Below are positions 1 through 10,600 of a stretch of DNA of 35,384 bases, piece by piece. Origin of the DNA: Teratosphaeria epicoccoides (Eukaryota; Ascomycota; Dothideomycetes; Mycosphaerellales; Teratosphaeriaceae); assembly GCA_021401465.1 (NCBI GenBank), contig JADDMT010000212.1:1-35384 (forward strand). Reading direction: 5' to 3'. The position numbers were made by a program, and so were the translations under genes. The notes below the pieces were generated by a model. That model made no database searches. It was not told where the DNA came from and worked only from the letters and a program-made list of their open reading frames with translations. Within the stretch, counting starts at the first letter, position 1; every line of letters begins with the position of its first letter.

Positions 1-125
1 GGACGACATACGAGCCAACGTATGTACGAAGGACCCCCTTGCCATATGTGGCAGGGTCACTGCATGCTAAGGGCGGCCATTAGAACCCATGCGGTTCAAA
101 TGGTCCCCTAGTATCAACCGTATCA
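1..125 (-). repeat. Family A LTR, partial, cut by window start
   Basis: This stretch matches 31577-31701 at all but two of 125 positions (16 and 97). Both differences are C here and T there, in CpA context. It ends in GTATCA, the reverse complement of the LTR start TGATAC. The rest of the LTR lies to the left of the window. The flank to the right is family B LTR sequence rather than a family A polypurine tract, so this is not the 3' LTR of an element lying to its right. Confidence 0.85.
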
Positions 126-209
126 ATAACTGTGCTATGACTTATAGCACTTAGGACACTTATAAGCCTATGACTTATAGTACTCCTGACACTCATGACA
201 CTCATGACA
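126..209 (-). repeat. Family B LTR fragment
   Basis: The stretch carries the terminal part of the family B LTR (ACTTATAGTACTCC, then CTCATGACA), as at 6930-6995 and 25380-25440. The terminal CTCATGACA motif occurs twice in a row (192-200 and 201-209). Family A pol sequence begins immediately after it, so it marks the break that removed the 5' part of copy A1. Confidence 0.7.
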
Positions 210-3200
210 GTTACCCCCCTGCCTAAGTTAGGGGAATACGCCGATATCTTCGACGCAGAGGCTACGGCTTATGCCCGGGCCCTAGACGCAGAGCATGCGA
301 TTAACCTTAAGGAGGGTTACAATCCTCCGCATTAACCTCTGTATCCTATGTTAGAATCTTAGCTCGAAACACTTCGAGACTATCTCTACAAGGCGCAAAA
401 GAACGCGTGGATCCGACAAAGCGACAGCGAGGCTAGAGCGTTAGTAATGTTTGTCCTAAAGAAGGATAACACGCTCCGCCTATGCGTTAACTATAGGGGC
501 CTTAATGCGGTAACTTAGAAGAACTGCTGCCCCCTACTACTTATTAGCGAGACGCTTGACCGCCTTAGTCACGCCGCTATATTCTTGTCTATCAACTTGA
601 AGGATGCCTACTACTAGATACTAATCCGAAAGGGTAACAAGTAGAAGACTATGTTCTAAACGTAGTATAGACAGTTCGAGTACATAGTGATGCTATTTAG
701 CTTAACTAACGTACTAGCAACATTCTAAGCGTATATTAACTAGGCCCTGTCTAGCCTCGTTGATACCTGCTGCGTAGTATACTTAGACAATATACTAGTC
801 TACTCTAACTTAAAGGAGGAGCATATTTAGCATCTAAAGATAGTACTTAAACGGCTCTACAAGTTCGCTCTATATGCGAACCTAAAGAAGTCCTTATTCC
901 TGACAAATAGGATTAAGTTTCTTGGATACATCGTTTCTACAGAAGGAGTCATCATGGATAACTGAAGGGTGTCCGCAATTGCAGAGTAGCTATGTCTAAC
1001 TACCCTCCGAGAAGTATAGGTGTTCCTAGGATTTACTAACTTCTATCGCAGATTCATACGATCCTGTTCGAAGATCGTAGCTCTGCTTACAGCCCTCGCA
1101 AAGGGCGCGATTTAAGGTAAAAAGCTAGGGATAGTGCCCTAGGAGGAGGCTTAGAGCAAGGCTTTCTCTAAACTTAAAGTAGCTTTTCAAACTACGCCTA
1201 TACTTTAGCACTTTGACCCTACTACAAAGATCCGAATAGAGACTAATGCTTCGAAATTTGCAATAGCTGCAATTATATTGCAGCTCTAGTCACACAAAGG
1301 TAGTACGTAATAGTACCTGATTACCTTCTAGTTACGGAAGATGTAGGGCGCTAAGCTTAATTACAAGACTTACGACTAAGAGCTTTTAGCTATTATTAAC
1401 AGCTTTAAGGAGTACTAACACTACCTCGAAGGCGTAGCGCACCCTATTAAGGTACTTAATGACTATAACAACCTTCGCGGCTTCATAGGCGTGAAGCAGC
1501 TAAGTAGTAGGCAAGCAAGGTAGGCGACTTTCCTTACTAGCTTTGACTTTGTTATCTAGCATCATTCTAGGAAGAAGAATCTAGCTGACGGTCCTTCGTG
1601 ACAACTAGACTACAATACTAGGGAGCAGGGTAACTAATAGCTCCTCCCTACACTACAGACGAAGCTTGTAGTTTAGGGTAGCGACCTGTTGTTAGCTGCT
1701 CTTGTAGGTTAACTGCAGGTCTAATAGGGGCAACCCCTCCTATCTAGTAGTTGTAGTAACCGTGTCTAGCTTAATCCGTGTAGTAGTTAACTAGCTTATA
1801 TATAGTAAGTATATAATGTCTAAAGAATCCTTTAAAGAAGTCTCGAGACTTGTTTAGTAGTTACAAGAGCAAGAACTAGAGTTAATCAATAAGGGTATAG
1901 CCCTCTAGGATACTACAGGCAGTCTAAAGTACTAGACCAAGTCAGGCAATTTGTAGTACTTTAATAATAGGCTCTACGTACCTGCTAATAGCGTACTCTG
2001 TTTGTAGCTCCTCTGTATCTATCATGACAATGAACTTGCGGGTCATTTTAGCACAGAGAAGACGAACGCGCTTCTCGGACGTAAATACTAGTAGCTAACG
2101 CTAGAACAGGATGTTTCTGACTATGTCAAATCCTGCTAGACATGCTAGATTAGCAAATCTTGGCGCTATCGCCCCTATAGCGATGCTTAGGCGCTCCTAC
2201 TACTAGAGAGACCATGGCAAGACTTGACTATAGATTTCATCACTGATTTGCTACTAGCAAGGTAGAGAGGCAATGTAGTTAATGCTATCCTTGTAGTAGT
2301 CGACTAATACTCTAAGATAAATGTCTTCATTCTATGTACGAAAAAGTGCATAAGTAGCGAGCTTGCGTAACTACTTTGTGACGAAGTTATATAGCGCTTT
2401 AGCGTGCCCTAGAGTATTCTATCAGATCGAGGTTCTGTCTTTACTAGTAAATACTAGCAAGAATTTGTGTTTAAGGCGCGTGTTAAGTACTACCTAAGTA
2501 CAGCATTCTATCTACAGACTAATAGTTAGACTAAACGTATAAACTAGACTCTTAAGTAGTACCTTTAGTGCTACTACGCTAAGAACTAGGATGCCTAGGC
2601 TAACGTAATTCCTATGGCGGAATTTGTAGTCAATAATAGTATGTATGCTACTATGCGCATGTTACTATTTCAGATTCTTTATGGCTTTAATCCAGAAATA
2701 CACCTAGAACCGCCTCAGGACGAGTCATCTAAGGAGAGGGTGCTAGCCGCCACAGAATTAGCGCAGCGTATGCGCGAGGTACATTCGGTGCTAGTAGAAC
2801 ACTAGAAAAAGGCCTTAGAATCCTAGATTAAACATAATAACGCCTATGCTAAACCGATGTAGTACGCGGTTAGTACGAAGGTATTACTGTTAACAAAGAA
2901 TCTTAAGCTGAAACTTCTAAGTAAGAAGATGACGCCAAGGTTCGTCGGACCCTTCTAGATACGTGACGCGATAGGCTTGCAGGCATACTAGCTATCGTTG
3001 CTACTATTGTATTATGTGCACGACATCTTATACGTATCTCTACTCAAACCATAGGTATAGCGCAAGGGCAAAGAGCCTGCGGACCTAATGCTAGTAGCAG
3101 AAGAGAACGAAGAATAGTTAGTCGAGGGTATTAAGGACAGTATGCGGCATAAAGGCGCAACGTACTATCTAGTAAAGTAGAAAGGATACCTACCTAAGTA

Positions 3201-3250
3201 CAAAATATTAGAGCCTAGTTCGACAGTCTTGGCACATTAGACTAGAGCGG
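210..3250 (+). pseudogene. pol: Family A1 Ty3/gypsy pol, 5'-truncated and RIP-inactivated
   Basis: The frame starts inside the polyprotein, just upstream of reverse transcriptase; Gag and protease are missing. Visible landmarks are the RT motif LCVNYRGLNAV (about 483-515), the RT active site as YLDNILVYS (780-806), FLGYIVS (about 921-941), the RNase H motif ETNASKFAIA (about 1238-1267), an integrase HHCC zinc domain (about 2022-2160, HFSTEKT..CQTCQ), and the integrase core with TIDFI (about 2229-2243) and LSDRGSVFTS (about 2421-2450). A chromodomain-like YLVKWKGY (TAG read as Trp) lies near 3163-3186. The frame is full of TAG codons. The RT catalytic pair is DN instead of DD, and the integrase Glu of the usual TER motif is Lys. 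Both are G-to-A changes expected from RIP on the other strand, so the copy is dead. Its C-terminus past the chromodomain differs from copy A2. Confidence 0.92.
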
Positions 3251-3369
3251 TTAGTCTAGATGCTATGCTGTAACACGGGGAAACGCATCGATGAAATCTA
3301 CCGGATTACTAAGTCCATAGACGAAGTCGAGGTTAAAGCTAACTCCTACGACACCCTTTGCCTGCAGGA

Positions 3370-4207
3370 TTTAAGTGAGTAACTTACGGCTTAGTCCTTA
3401 GGACCGGCTTAGAGGCAGGCTGCCTCTCGGTACGGCGCTAGGGTGTAGCCTTAGTAGCGGGAACAGTGAATTGCTTAATAACCTTCTTCTAGATTATCTA
3501 CGTCTTAAAGTCATTGTCGATAGAGGCAAGGGCCCCGAGTTGCTAACGCTAGCGGCTAGTCGGATACTTCTTGACGCTAACGTTAGCCTAGCGGAGAAAG
3601 TTAGCATCTATCCTTAGAGGGTACCTACACTATATGCGTACTATAGCGAAGGTCTTAACCCTAATAGTTAACACCTTCAAGATCTTCTAGACTAAGTCTA
3701 CGATTAGACCTAGGCAAACGTTCTCGCCTGTTAGCAGAGAATTGAAGTAAACGCTGCTATGTAAGCAGTTCGTAGTTGTAGTAAAGCACAAGAGGGCGCT
3801 AAGCAGGTAGGCGAGTGCCTCGTAGTACTTAGCCTGTAGCCTGTTCATAGTCAGAGTACCTTTAGTAATCCCCTTGTTACGCGTACTCTAGAAGTCATCG
3901 ATGTTACGGCAGAGCTAGTTGTACTCGCTATACACCTCTTTAGGGAGGTCTTAGCATTTTTGATGCTTGCTATTACAATTAACATAGTTGTAGTAGATAC
4001 TGCCCTCATTAATCCGCTAACGTAGATCTTGGCTACGCTTTAGTTAGTAGAAGTCACGCATACCTCGCAGGTAGGGGAGGCCTTACTAACCCGCGGAGGA
4101 GAGATGTGTGTAGCTTGGCTGCTAAGGTTGTCAAGGCATTATTAACATAAGCGACAATCGCGGGCAGAGCGAGTAGCGTCGAACTTAGTCTATAGCATAT
4201 AAGCTAT
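3370..4207 (-). pseudogene. Antisense accessory ORF of family A1, degraded and shortened
   Basis: This is the reverse-strand counterpart of the 32500-33996 ORF in copy A2. Alignment runs from the start (ATG has become ATA at 4207-4205) to about codon 275 of the A2 ORF, then stops near 3370. Beyond that point A1 has about 160 bp of unrelated sequence, and the later 220 or so codons of the A2 version, including the basic and acidic tracts, are absent. TAG codons and G/A, C/T transitions have broken it. It lies between pol and the 3' LTR, pointing towards pol. I do not recognise the family beyond its Cys pairs. Confidence 0.75.
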
Positions 4208-4993
4208 TATTGCTAAGATGAGTTAATTGATCTTAATTGATTGATTAAAGAAGAAGAAGCTCCGGTTTAGACACGCAGGTATAGCGAGGCAAAAGCTAAG
4301 CAAAGTAGAAGTAGAGGTTAATGTTAGTGTTTTAGAACAGGAAGTTTAGGAAAGTAGCGAGGTTTTTATACCCTCTGACAGCCCCCCTGTTACCTACCGC
4401 AACCGTTAAGCTCGTGACTTAAACTACATGCGCAGAGTACCTGCCTTTAGTTAACTTACATAGGGAACAAATGATGCAAGAACAGGTAACGCGGCTGTCA
4501 CGCATGTGCACTAACTACACTTGTACTAGTCTACTAGCATGAAAATGTGACAAGGCCCGCGCTAGGAGTACGCTCCTGCTATTTCAAGCGGTACGCGCAG
4601 AGTATCCGCACACATTCCTACTAGCCCTAAGGTTCTACGACACGTTCTTTACAGTCATGACTAAATAGGGACAGCTAAGCTATTCGGCAAAGTCGGCGCG
4701 CATGCTTGCCCTATAATTTTAAAGATTAGCTAAAGTACATAATCGTGGTTTCCTAATATCTTGATCTGCATGTAAAGTAAAGGTGTTACAAAGTCGCCTA
4801 ACATGTAACAGATTAAAAACCCGCCTGAGTTAGTAACCTCTGTCTTATATTTGCTGCGAAGATGTTAAGGTATATACATAACATATGTTACATAGGCTAT
4901 CTACCTATTTACTCTTGCGTAGTGTAAGCGTGCTATATCCTGTGCCCTATACGTTCTATATGCATTACTTAGTAAGGCTAGGGACATCCTCAT
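4208..4993. other. Family A spacer between antisense ORF and 3' LTR
   Basis: This 0.8 kb spacer corresponds to 31716-32499 of copy A2. It holds the antisense leader with short AATC-type repeats and a CT-rich tract near 4222-4260, then the TATA box. I see no further reading frame; the remainder is non-coding retroelement sequence damaged by transitions. Confidence 0.6.
4363..4370 (-). promoter_or_regulatory. TATA box of the A1 antisense ORF
   Basis: The reverse strand reads GAGGGTATAAAAACC here, the same block as at 32332-32347 in copy A2. It lies about 156 bp upstream of the lost start codon of the antisense ORF. It survives although the surroundings are heavily mutated. Promoter function is inferred from the motif, its spacing and its presence in both copies. 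Confidence 0.6.
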
Positions 4994-5007
4994 AGGAGGA
5001 GGGGCAG
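4994..5007 (+). other. Polypurine tract of family A1
   Basis: AGGAGGAGGGGCAG lies directly before the LTR start, where second-strand DNA synthesis would be primed. The same tract, on the other strand, adjoins the LTR of copy A2 at 31702. It fixes A1 as a + strand element and 5008-5397 as its 3' LTR. Confidence 0.75.
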
Positions 5008-5397
5008 TAATACGGTTAATACTAGGGGGCTGTTAGAGCTGCATAGGTTCTAATGCCTGCTCTTAGCATGTAGTGACCCTGCTACACATAGTAAGGGGGT
5101 CCTTCGTACATACGTTAGCTCGTATGTCGTCTGAGTAGGATTAATGCTTGACGTAGGATGCTACTATGTCGCTAACCCTATAGTACCCCTACAGGGGCTT
5201 CCTAACCCTATAGTACCCCTGCGAGGTTAGGCTTAGACATGCTTTCCCTAATTAAGGAGCGTTAGGGGTTATAAGTACCTCTAGCGCTACCTCTGCAATA
5301 AGCAGAAAGCAGCGCTATCTTGTACCTATTAAAAGGTCAGATTACTCTGTTACACTATAAGATATTTTCATATTATATAGCATATATATCTATATCA
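5008..5397 (+). repeat. 3' LTR of family A1
   Basis: The LTR runs from TAATACGG (TGATACGG before RIP) to CTATATCA and aligns throughout with the reverse complement of 31342-31701. It is 30 bp longer, mainly because a block containing CCTATAGTACCCCT occurs twice (about 5175-5225). Most differences from the A2 LTR are transitions. It is followed directly by internal family A sequence in the opposite orientation. Confidence 0.88.
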
Positions 5398-5907
5398 TTC
5401 GCCTCGCTATGCCTGCGTGTCTAAACTAGAGCTTCTTCTTCTTTAATTAATTAATCAAGATTAATTAACTACTCATCTTAGTAACAATAGCTTGTATGCT
5501 ATAGACTAAGTTTGACGCTACTCGCTCTGCCCGCGATCGTCACTCATGTCGACGATGCCTTAACAACCTTAGTAGCTAGGCTGCACACATCTCTCCTCCG
5601 CATGTTAGTAAGGCGTCCCCTACCCGCGAGGTATACGTGACCTATACTAACTAAAGTGTAGCTAAGATCTAAATCAGCGGATTAATGAGGGTAGTATCTA
5701 CTATAACTATGTCAATTATAATAGCAAGCATCAAAAATGCTAAGACCTCCCTAAAGAGGTATACAGTAAGTACAACTAGCTCTGCCGTAACATCAATGAC
5801 TTCTAGAGTGCGCGTAACAAGGGGATTGCTAAAGGTACTCTGACTATAAACAGGCTACAGGCTAAGTACCGCGAGGTACTCGCCTACCTGCTTAGCGCCC
5901 TCTCGTG
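5398..5907 (+). pseudogene. Family A3 fragment: leader and first 140 codons of the antisense ORF
   Basis: The sequence aligns with 32411-32920 of copy A2: CT-rich leader with AATT/AATC repeats, then the antisense ORF from 5487 (ATG mutated to ATA) to about codon 140. It belongs to a third family A copy in - orientation, into which A1 appears to have inserted on the left. A family B LTR interrupts it on the right at 5908. It has several TAG and TAA codons and cannot encode a full protein. Confidence 0.8.
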
Positions 5908-6248
5908 TGTTATGAGTGTGATGGATTAGAGCACTATAGCCTAAGTCATAACACATGCATAGAGAAAGGATCTGTCACGTAAGGACAGACACCTAGATCT
6001 GTAGGGTTAGTCTACAGATCTACAGACATAGGTCTAATAGGTATAGTAACAGATCTAACAGAGCTGTCATACCTCTCTAGTATATAGTAATAGCTTCAGA
6101 CTAGGTAGTTAGGAGCTTCGTGCTTAATTCCTTCTACTTCATTAAGTATAGTTAGTTACAAGGTCAAACACTATTGTCAATATTCTTTACTACTCTTCGA
6201 GTCTAACACCTAATCCCCTTCCTGCTATTAGCATCTACCCTTATGACA
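5908..6248 (+). repeat. 5' LTR of family B3 fragment
   Basis: The LTR runs from TGTTATGAGTG to CCCTTATGACA, the sense orientation of the family B LTR (reverse complement of 21177-21515 and others). It cuts the antisense ORF of A3 at its left edge. Downstream sequence is family B gag in the same orientation, so it is a 5' LTR. Confidence 0.85.
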
Positions 6249-6519
6249 TTCTAAGCACTACTTCTAAGAAATTATCAGGGGACTCGTTAAGCGCTTAATA
6301 TACGCCTATATCAAGTAGTTCTTTAGCTTTTAGTTTAACATCTAGCAACAATAGTTAACTGACACTACGAGAACAAGTTACCGCTACACCTTAAATTACT
6401 TAGTAGCTCGAGTCTATTCACCTTAGCGAGATGGCTCTAGCATCTGTTACAGGTTTAACTACTAGAAACGGACATAGTAATAATAGCTTCAAGATAGGAA
6501 GCCCTACAGAGTTCATAGG
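6249..6519 (+). pseudogene. gag: Family B3 gag, N-terminal fragment
   Basis: This + strand sequence is the reverse complement of the gag start of B1 (about 12770-13035). It covers roughly the first 90 codons, with several TAG/TAA interruptions. It stops where the B1 LTR begins at 6520. No continuation on the + strand is found on the other side of B1. Confidence 0.75.
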
Positions 6520-6995
6520 TGTCATAAGGGTAGGTGCTAATAGCAGGAAGGGGATTAGGTGTTAGACTCGCAGAGCTGTAAAGAATATCGACAATAGCAG
6601 TTAACCTTGTAACTGACTCTCCTCTAAGCAAGAGAGGATTAAATTGAGATTAAGCACGAAGCTCCTAACTGCCTGTCCTGAAGCTATCCCTATATACTAG
6701 AGAGACAGAGTAGCTCTGTTAGATCTGTCGACAGACCCGATAGATCTATGTCTGTAGATCTATAGACTAACCCTACAGATCCGAGGGTCTGTCATCCCGT
6801 GACAGATCCCTTCTCCCTTACAGGCCTGTAGATCTGTAGACTAACCCTATAGATCTAGGGATCTGTCCTTACGTGACAGATCCTTTCTCCTATAACTATG
6901 CTATAACTCATAGTACTCACATAACTATGCTATGACTTATAGCACTTAGGACACTTATGATCCTGTGACTTATAGTACTCCTAACACTTATGACA
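6520..6995 (-). repeat. 3' LTR of family B1
   Basis: The LTR begins TGTCATAAGG and ends CTTATGACA, giving 9-bp inverted termini. It is the longest B LTR here (476 bp) because it has two copies of a module of about 66 bp built around AGATCTGTAGACTAACCC. A perfect 9-bp inverted repeat (GGATCTGTC at 6859-6867, GACAGATCC at 6875-6883) lies within the second module. Confidence 0.9.
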
Positions 6996-7008
6996 CTATC
7001 CCCCTCTT
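6996..7008 (-). other. Polypurine tract of family B1
   Basis: On the - strand AAGAGGGGGATAG lies directly before the LTR start. The same block adjoins the LTRs at 21515 and 25440. It marks 6520-6995 as the 3' LTR and B1 as a - strand element. Confidence 0.75.
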
Positions 7009-7071
7009 AGCCTAGCTCGTCCCTAAGCTACCTTATTAGTGCGGGGTTTCTCTTGTCATTTCCTTTGTGCT

Positions 7072-7695
7072 ATGATGTCTTCTCTTTCTACATTACTGCC
7101 TTGTGTCATCCTAGACACTAACGCCCCTTTAATGCAGAAACGCAAACGCCGCGCGAATCGAATCTATCGTTAGGGCTAGGATAGCATGAAGTCCTGTACT
7201 TAGTGTCAAGAGTTAAAGCTTATTTGTCAAGTACACATTTCCTTAGGGAAATGTTCGTAGTGTCACTTTAGTAACTGTCGAAGTTACGACGCGAAGGTGA
7301 CAGAGGTCAAATAGAAGAAGTTAGGTGATTAGTAGAAAAGACTAATTGCTAATCTTAATCGTGCGAAGGCGGTCCTAGCTAAGGCTTCGCAGAAGATAAT
7401 AGAGGCGCATGCAAAGGAGATATGTCTCTAGAAACAGTTAGACGTAGTCGACTAGGAGGTCGAGGATAGTCGCGCTCTCGAGGAGCGTGAGATTAGGGAG
7501 GATGAGGCCGAAGAGTAGGCTCTTTTGTAGGCTAGGTTTCTTCTTGACCTAGATCCTTCAGCGGGTCTTGCTCTTAGTCCTACGACATAGAGTGTAATAG
7601 AAGGTTTCGCCGATGCCTCGTATTAGGGTTTCCTAGATGGCGTAATAGCCGAGCCGGTCGACGGCGTCCCGCAGGAGTCTAGTCGTGGCTTATGA
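7072..7695 (+). pseudogene. Antisense Cys-cluster/coiled-coil ORF of family B1
   Basis: Reading from ATG at 7072 gives a 207-codon frame whose only internal stops are TAG, about thirteen of them. Sister copies show CAG at some of these sites. The first 30 residues are basic (KRKRR). A Cys cluster follows at about residues 42-75: C-x2-C-x6-C-x8-C-x2-C-x4-C. If the Tyr three residues after the last Cys was once Cys, the spacing C-x2-C-x6-C-x8-C-x2-C-x7-C fits the fungal Zn2Cys6 rule. Residues of roughly 90-160 are charged and Ala/Leu/Glu/Gln-rich, as in a coiled coil. A DNA-binding role is an inference. The frame starts 76 bp from the LTR and ends TGA (7693-7695), directly beside the pol stop on the other strand (7690-7692). 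Confidence 0.75.
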
Positions 7696-10600
7696 TCTTC
7701 TCCCTAGGTTCGTTCTTCTCTCGAAACTTCGTATCTTTTGCTAACAGTTTCGCAGATGTTCTAGGGGTTCCTAGGTGTTCTCGGTACTCCTATATCCTTC
7801 CTATTTTACTAAGTACTCTCGCTGTCTGTCCTGCTAGCGAGTGTTAACAATCTTCTCGACAGTATACTTAGGTTCTTCTACTTCGGGTCGAGTAGTAAGG
7901 GTTCCGTTTACAGTGTAGCGTCTAGCGCTGCTTATTCTAGCAGAGAGACATAGAACACAAGGTGTATTCTTATCTGCTTAGGTAGCTATAACTTAAAATT
8001 AACTAGTCCTTTCTTAGCCTTAATCCTGAATAGTCCTTGTTTTACAGCGTCTAGTTTTTTACTTAGCTTGTCCGATTTAATGTGACGGCGGAGGAGATAC
8101 ACCTTGTCCCTCTCCTTTAGAATTAGTCCCTTAATTCTCCTACGATTTACGTACTATGCTATGTTCTGTTAATAGAACTACAGGTTAAGTCGTGCTTCTG
8201 TTTGTAGTTAGCGTAGGTGTTCTACTCGTCCGAGTACTGCTAGGTTTAGATTACTAGCTAAGACGTCCGGAATGTCTTCTATAGCTAATCTATATGCCAT
8301 CTGAAATGGCGAGAGTCCTGTCGACTCTGCTAGCGTACTATTATACGCGAGCTGTGCTATTAGCAACAACTCTACCTAGTTGTTCTAGTCCCTATTCACA
8401 TAGGATCGAAGGTACTATTCTAACGTCTGATTTAGACGTTCTGTCTGTCTATCCATTTAAGGGTAGAAGGAAGTACTTAGTCGATATCTAACCTAGAATT
8501 GACTTATTAGGGCTCCCTAGAAGTTAGAGGTAAACACGGATCCTCGATCCGTTACTAGGTCCTGTAGCATACTATGTAGTGCTACTACCTATTTAATGAA
8601 GACATATGCGATATCTTTAGTCTTAAAGTCTTCGCGGTAAGGGATAAACTTCCTAAACTTAGTGAATTAGTCGACTACTACCATGATCCTATCGAAGAAC
8701 TCATTAGTGGCGGGTTCTCTCGACTAAGGTAGTTTAACGATAAAGTCCATGGCAAGCGATTCCTATAGCCGTTAAGGTACCTTAAGTAGTCGTAGTAGCC
8801 TATATAGTTTGTAATAGTCGTGCTTACTTTGTTAGTAAGTTACACATTAACAGACGTAGTCCTTAATTGCCTTGCCTATCCTAGGGAAATAATATTCTAG
8901 TCAGAGAATTTGCTTCATTTTAGACACTCCTAGGTGTCCTACTTAAGGTATGTTATGTTAGAGGCATAGTAGCTCTGATCGTAAAGACGTTAGCATGTAT
9001 ACTAATCCTTAAAAAAGAAGGATTCTGTCTTCGTCTTCCTAATCCTCCTGTCTATTAATGTCGTCGCGGACAGCGAGTGCAGTTAGGTCGTAGACTAGCT
9101 CGTTCTTCAGGTCGTCCTGAAATTTACTAGTCTATGTGACAGTCGTAGCCGCGAGTCAGTTAACTCCTAGCGTGCTATTACTATTTTCCTAGAGAACAGC
9201 GTGTTTCTCCTACTTCACGCCCTTCATGTAGTTAGTCTAGCGGCTAAGTGCATCGGCGCGTACGTTATCGGTCCCCTTACGATAGACAATCTTGCAGTTA
9301 AAACTAGAGAGTTCCTTACTCTACCGAACCTGTCGTCAGTTTAACTCTTTCGTTGTTATGAAGTATCGCAAGTTCTCATGGTCTGTGTAGACCGTGACCT
9401 AGTGCTTAGAACCTTCTAAGTAGACTCGCTAGGCCTTGTAGGCGTCTACTATAGCTAGAAGTTCTTTGTTATAGACGTCGTAACAGAGTTCAGGTCTAGA
9501 CAATTTCCTCGAGTAGTAGGTGACTAGGTTTAGTCGTCTACTCGGTCCTAGTTAACTTAAGCATGCCCTAAGTGCTATGTCGGAGGCATCTGTTTCGACT
9601 ATGATAGGCTTATTAGGGTCGAAAACAAGTAAGATCAGCTGATCTGTAAATTGTCGCTTAAGTTCCTTGAAGGCATTCCGTTAGGCGTCGTCCTACACGA
9701 ATAGTGTATCCTTCGTAGTAAGAGTCGTAAGTAGTGCCGTAATCTTCGAATAGTTTGCTACAAATCTTCGGTAGAAGTTAGCAAATCTAAGGAAGGACTA
9801 TACTTCCTTAACATTAGTCGGCGTAGGCTACTCTTTCACGACTTAGACTTTCTTAGTGTCTATCTTGATTCTATCCTATGCTACTACGTAGCTAAGGAAT
9901 TAGACTTCCTGCTTATGAAACTCGCTCTTCTGAGGCTTAACCTTTAACTAGTAGTCCTAGAGTTCCTAGAGTACCTTACGTACATGAGTCCTATGTTCTT
10001 CGATCGTCTATAAGTAGACAAGGATGTCGTCTAAGTATACAACTACGAAGACGTCAAGGTACTCTCATAGCACATTATTAATAAATGCCTGCTATGTAGC
10101 TAGGGCATTTGTTAACCTAAATAGCATGACTATATACTTGTAGTGTCCGAACCTAGTTCGGAATGTAGTCTTCTATTCTTTGCCTTCCTTAATTCGAATT
10201 CGGTTATACGCTCTAGGTATGTCAAACTTCGAGAACTATATTGCTCCTTGTAGGTAGTCCTGCAATTCCGAGAGCAAAGGAAGCGGATAACTATTCTTTA
10301 TTATGATGTCGTTTAATCTACGATAATCTACGTAGAGTCGCTAGTCATCTTCCCCCTTAGGAACAAACAGGATTAGATATCCTGCTAGGGACTACGACTC
10401 GCGGATGAAGCCCTTCTAGAGGTTGTCTTTAAGGTATTTCCGGAGAATCTCTAGTTTTGCTACTAACAATAGGCGAACTAGTTACTTCGTTAGTGTCTTG
10501 CTAGGGAGTAAGGGTATCCTGTGTTCCTATTCCTAGTGTTCTAGCAGAGCTTCTTAGTCGGGTTCTTCCTTGAAAAGAGTAGCGAACTCTTTATACTTGT

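Noticed and set aside
6700..6890. Repeats with spacing reminiscent of a CRISPR array
   Set aside because: The units are two or three LTR modules without unique spacers, in a eukaryotic retrotransposon.
7072..7695. TAG used as a Gln codon (reassigned genetic code)
   Set aside because: Reading TAG as Gln gives long sensible proteins, as in some ciliates. But sister copies have CAG at the same sites, many TAGs must be Trp (TGG) in the chromodomains, catalytic residues are also lost by G-to-A changes, and the island genes end and splice normally. RIP explains all of this.
8294..8491. Conserved + strand ORF (also 22814-23011 and 26741-26938)
   Set aside because: It is open in three copies, but it is the exact antisense shadow of the integrase region QTLEQYLRSY..GLSPFQMAYRLA, and its conservation follows from pol.
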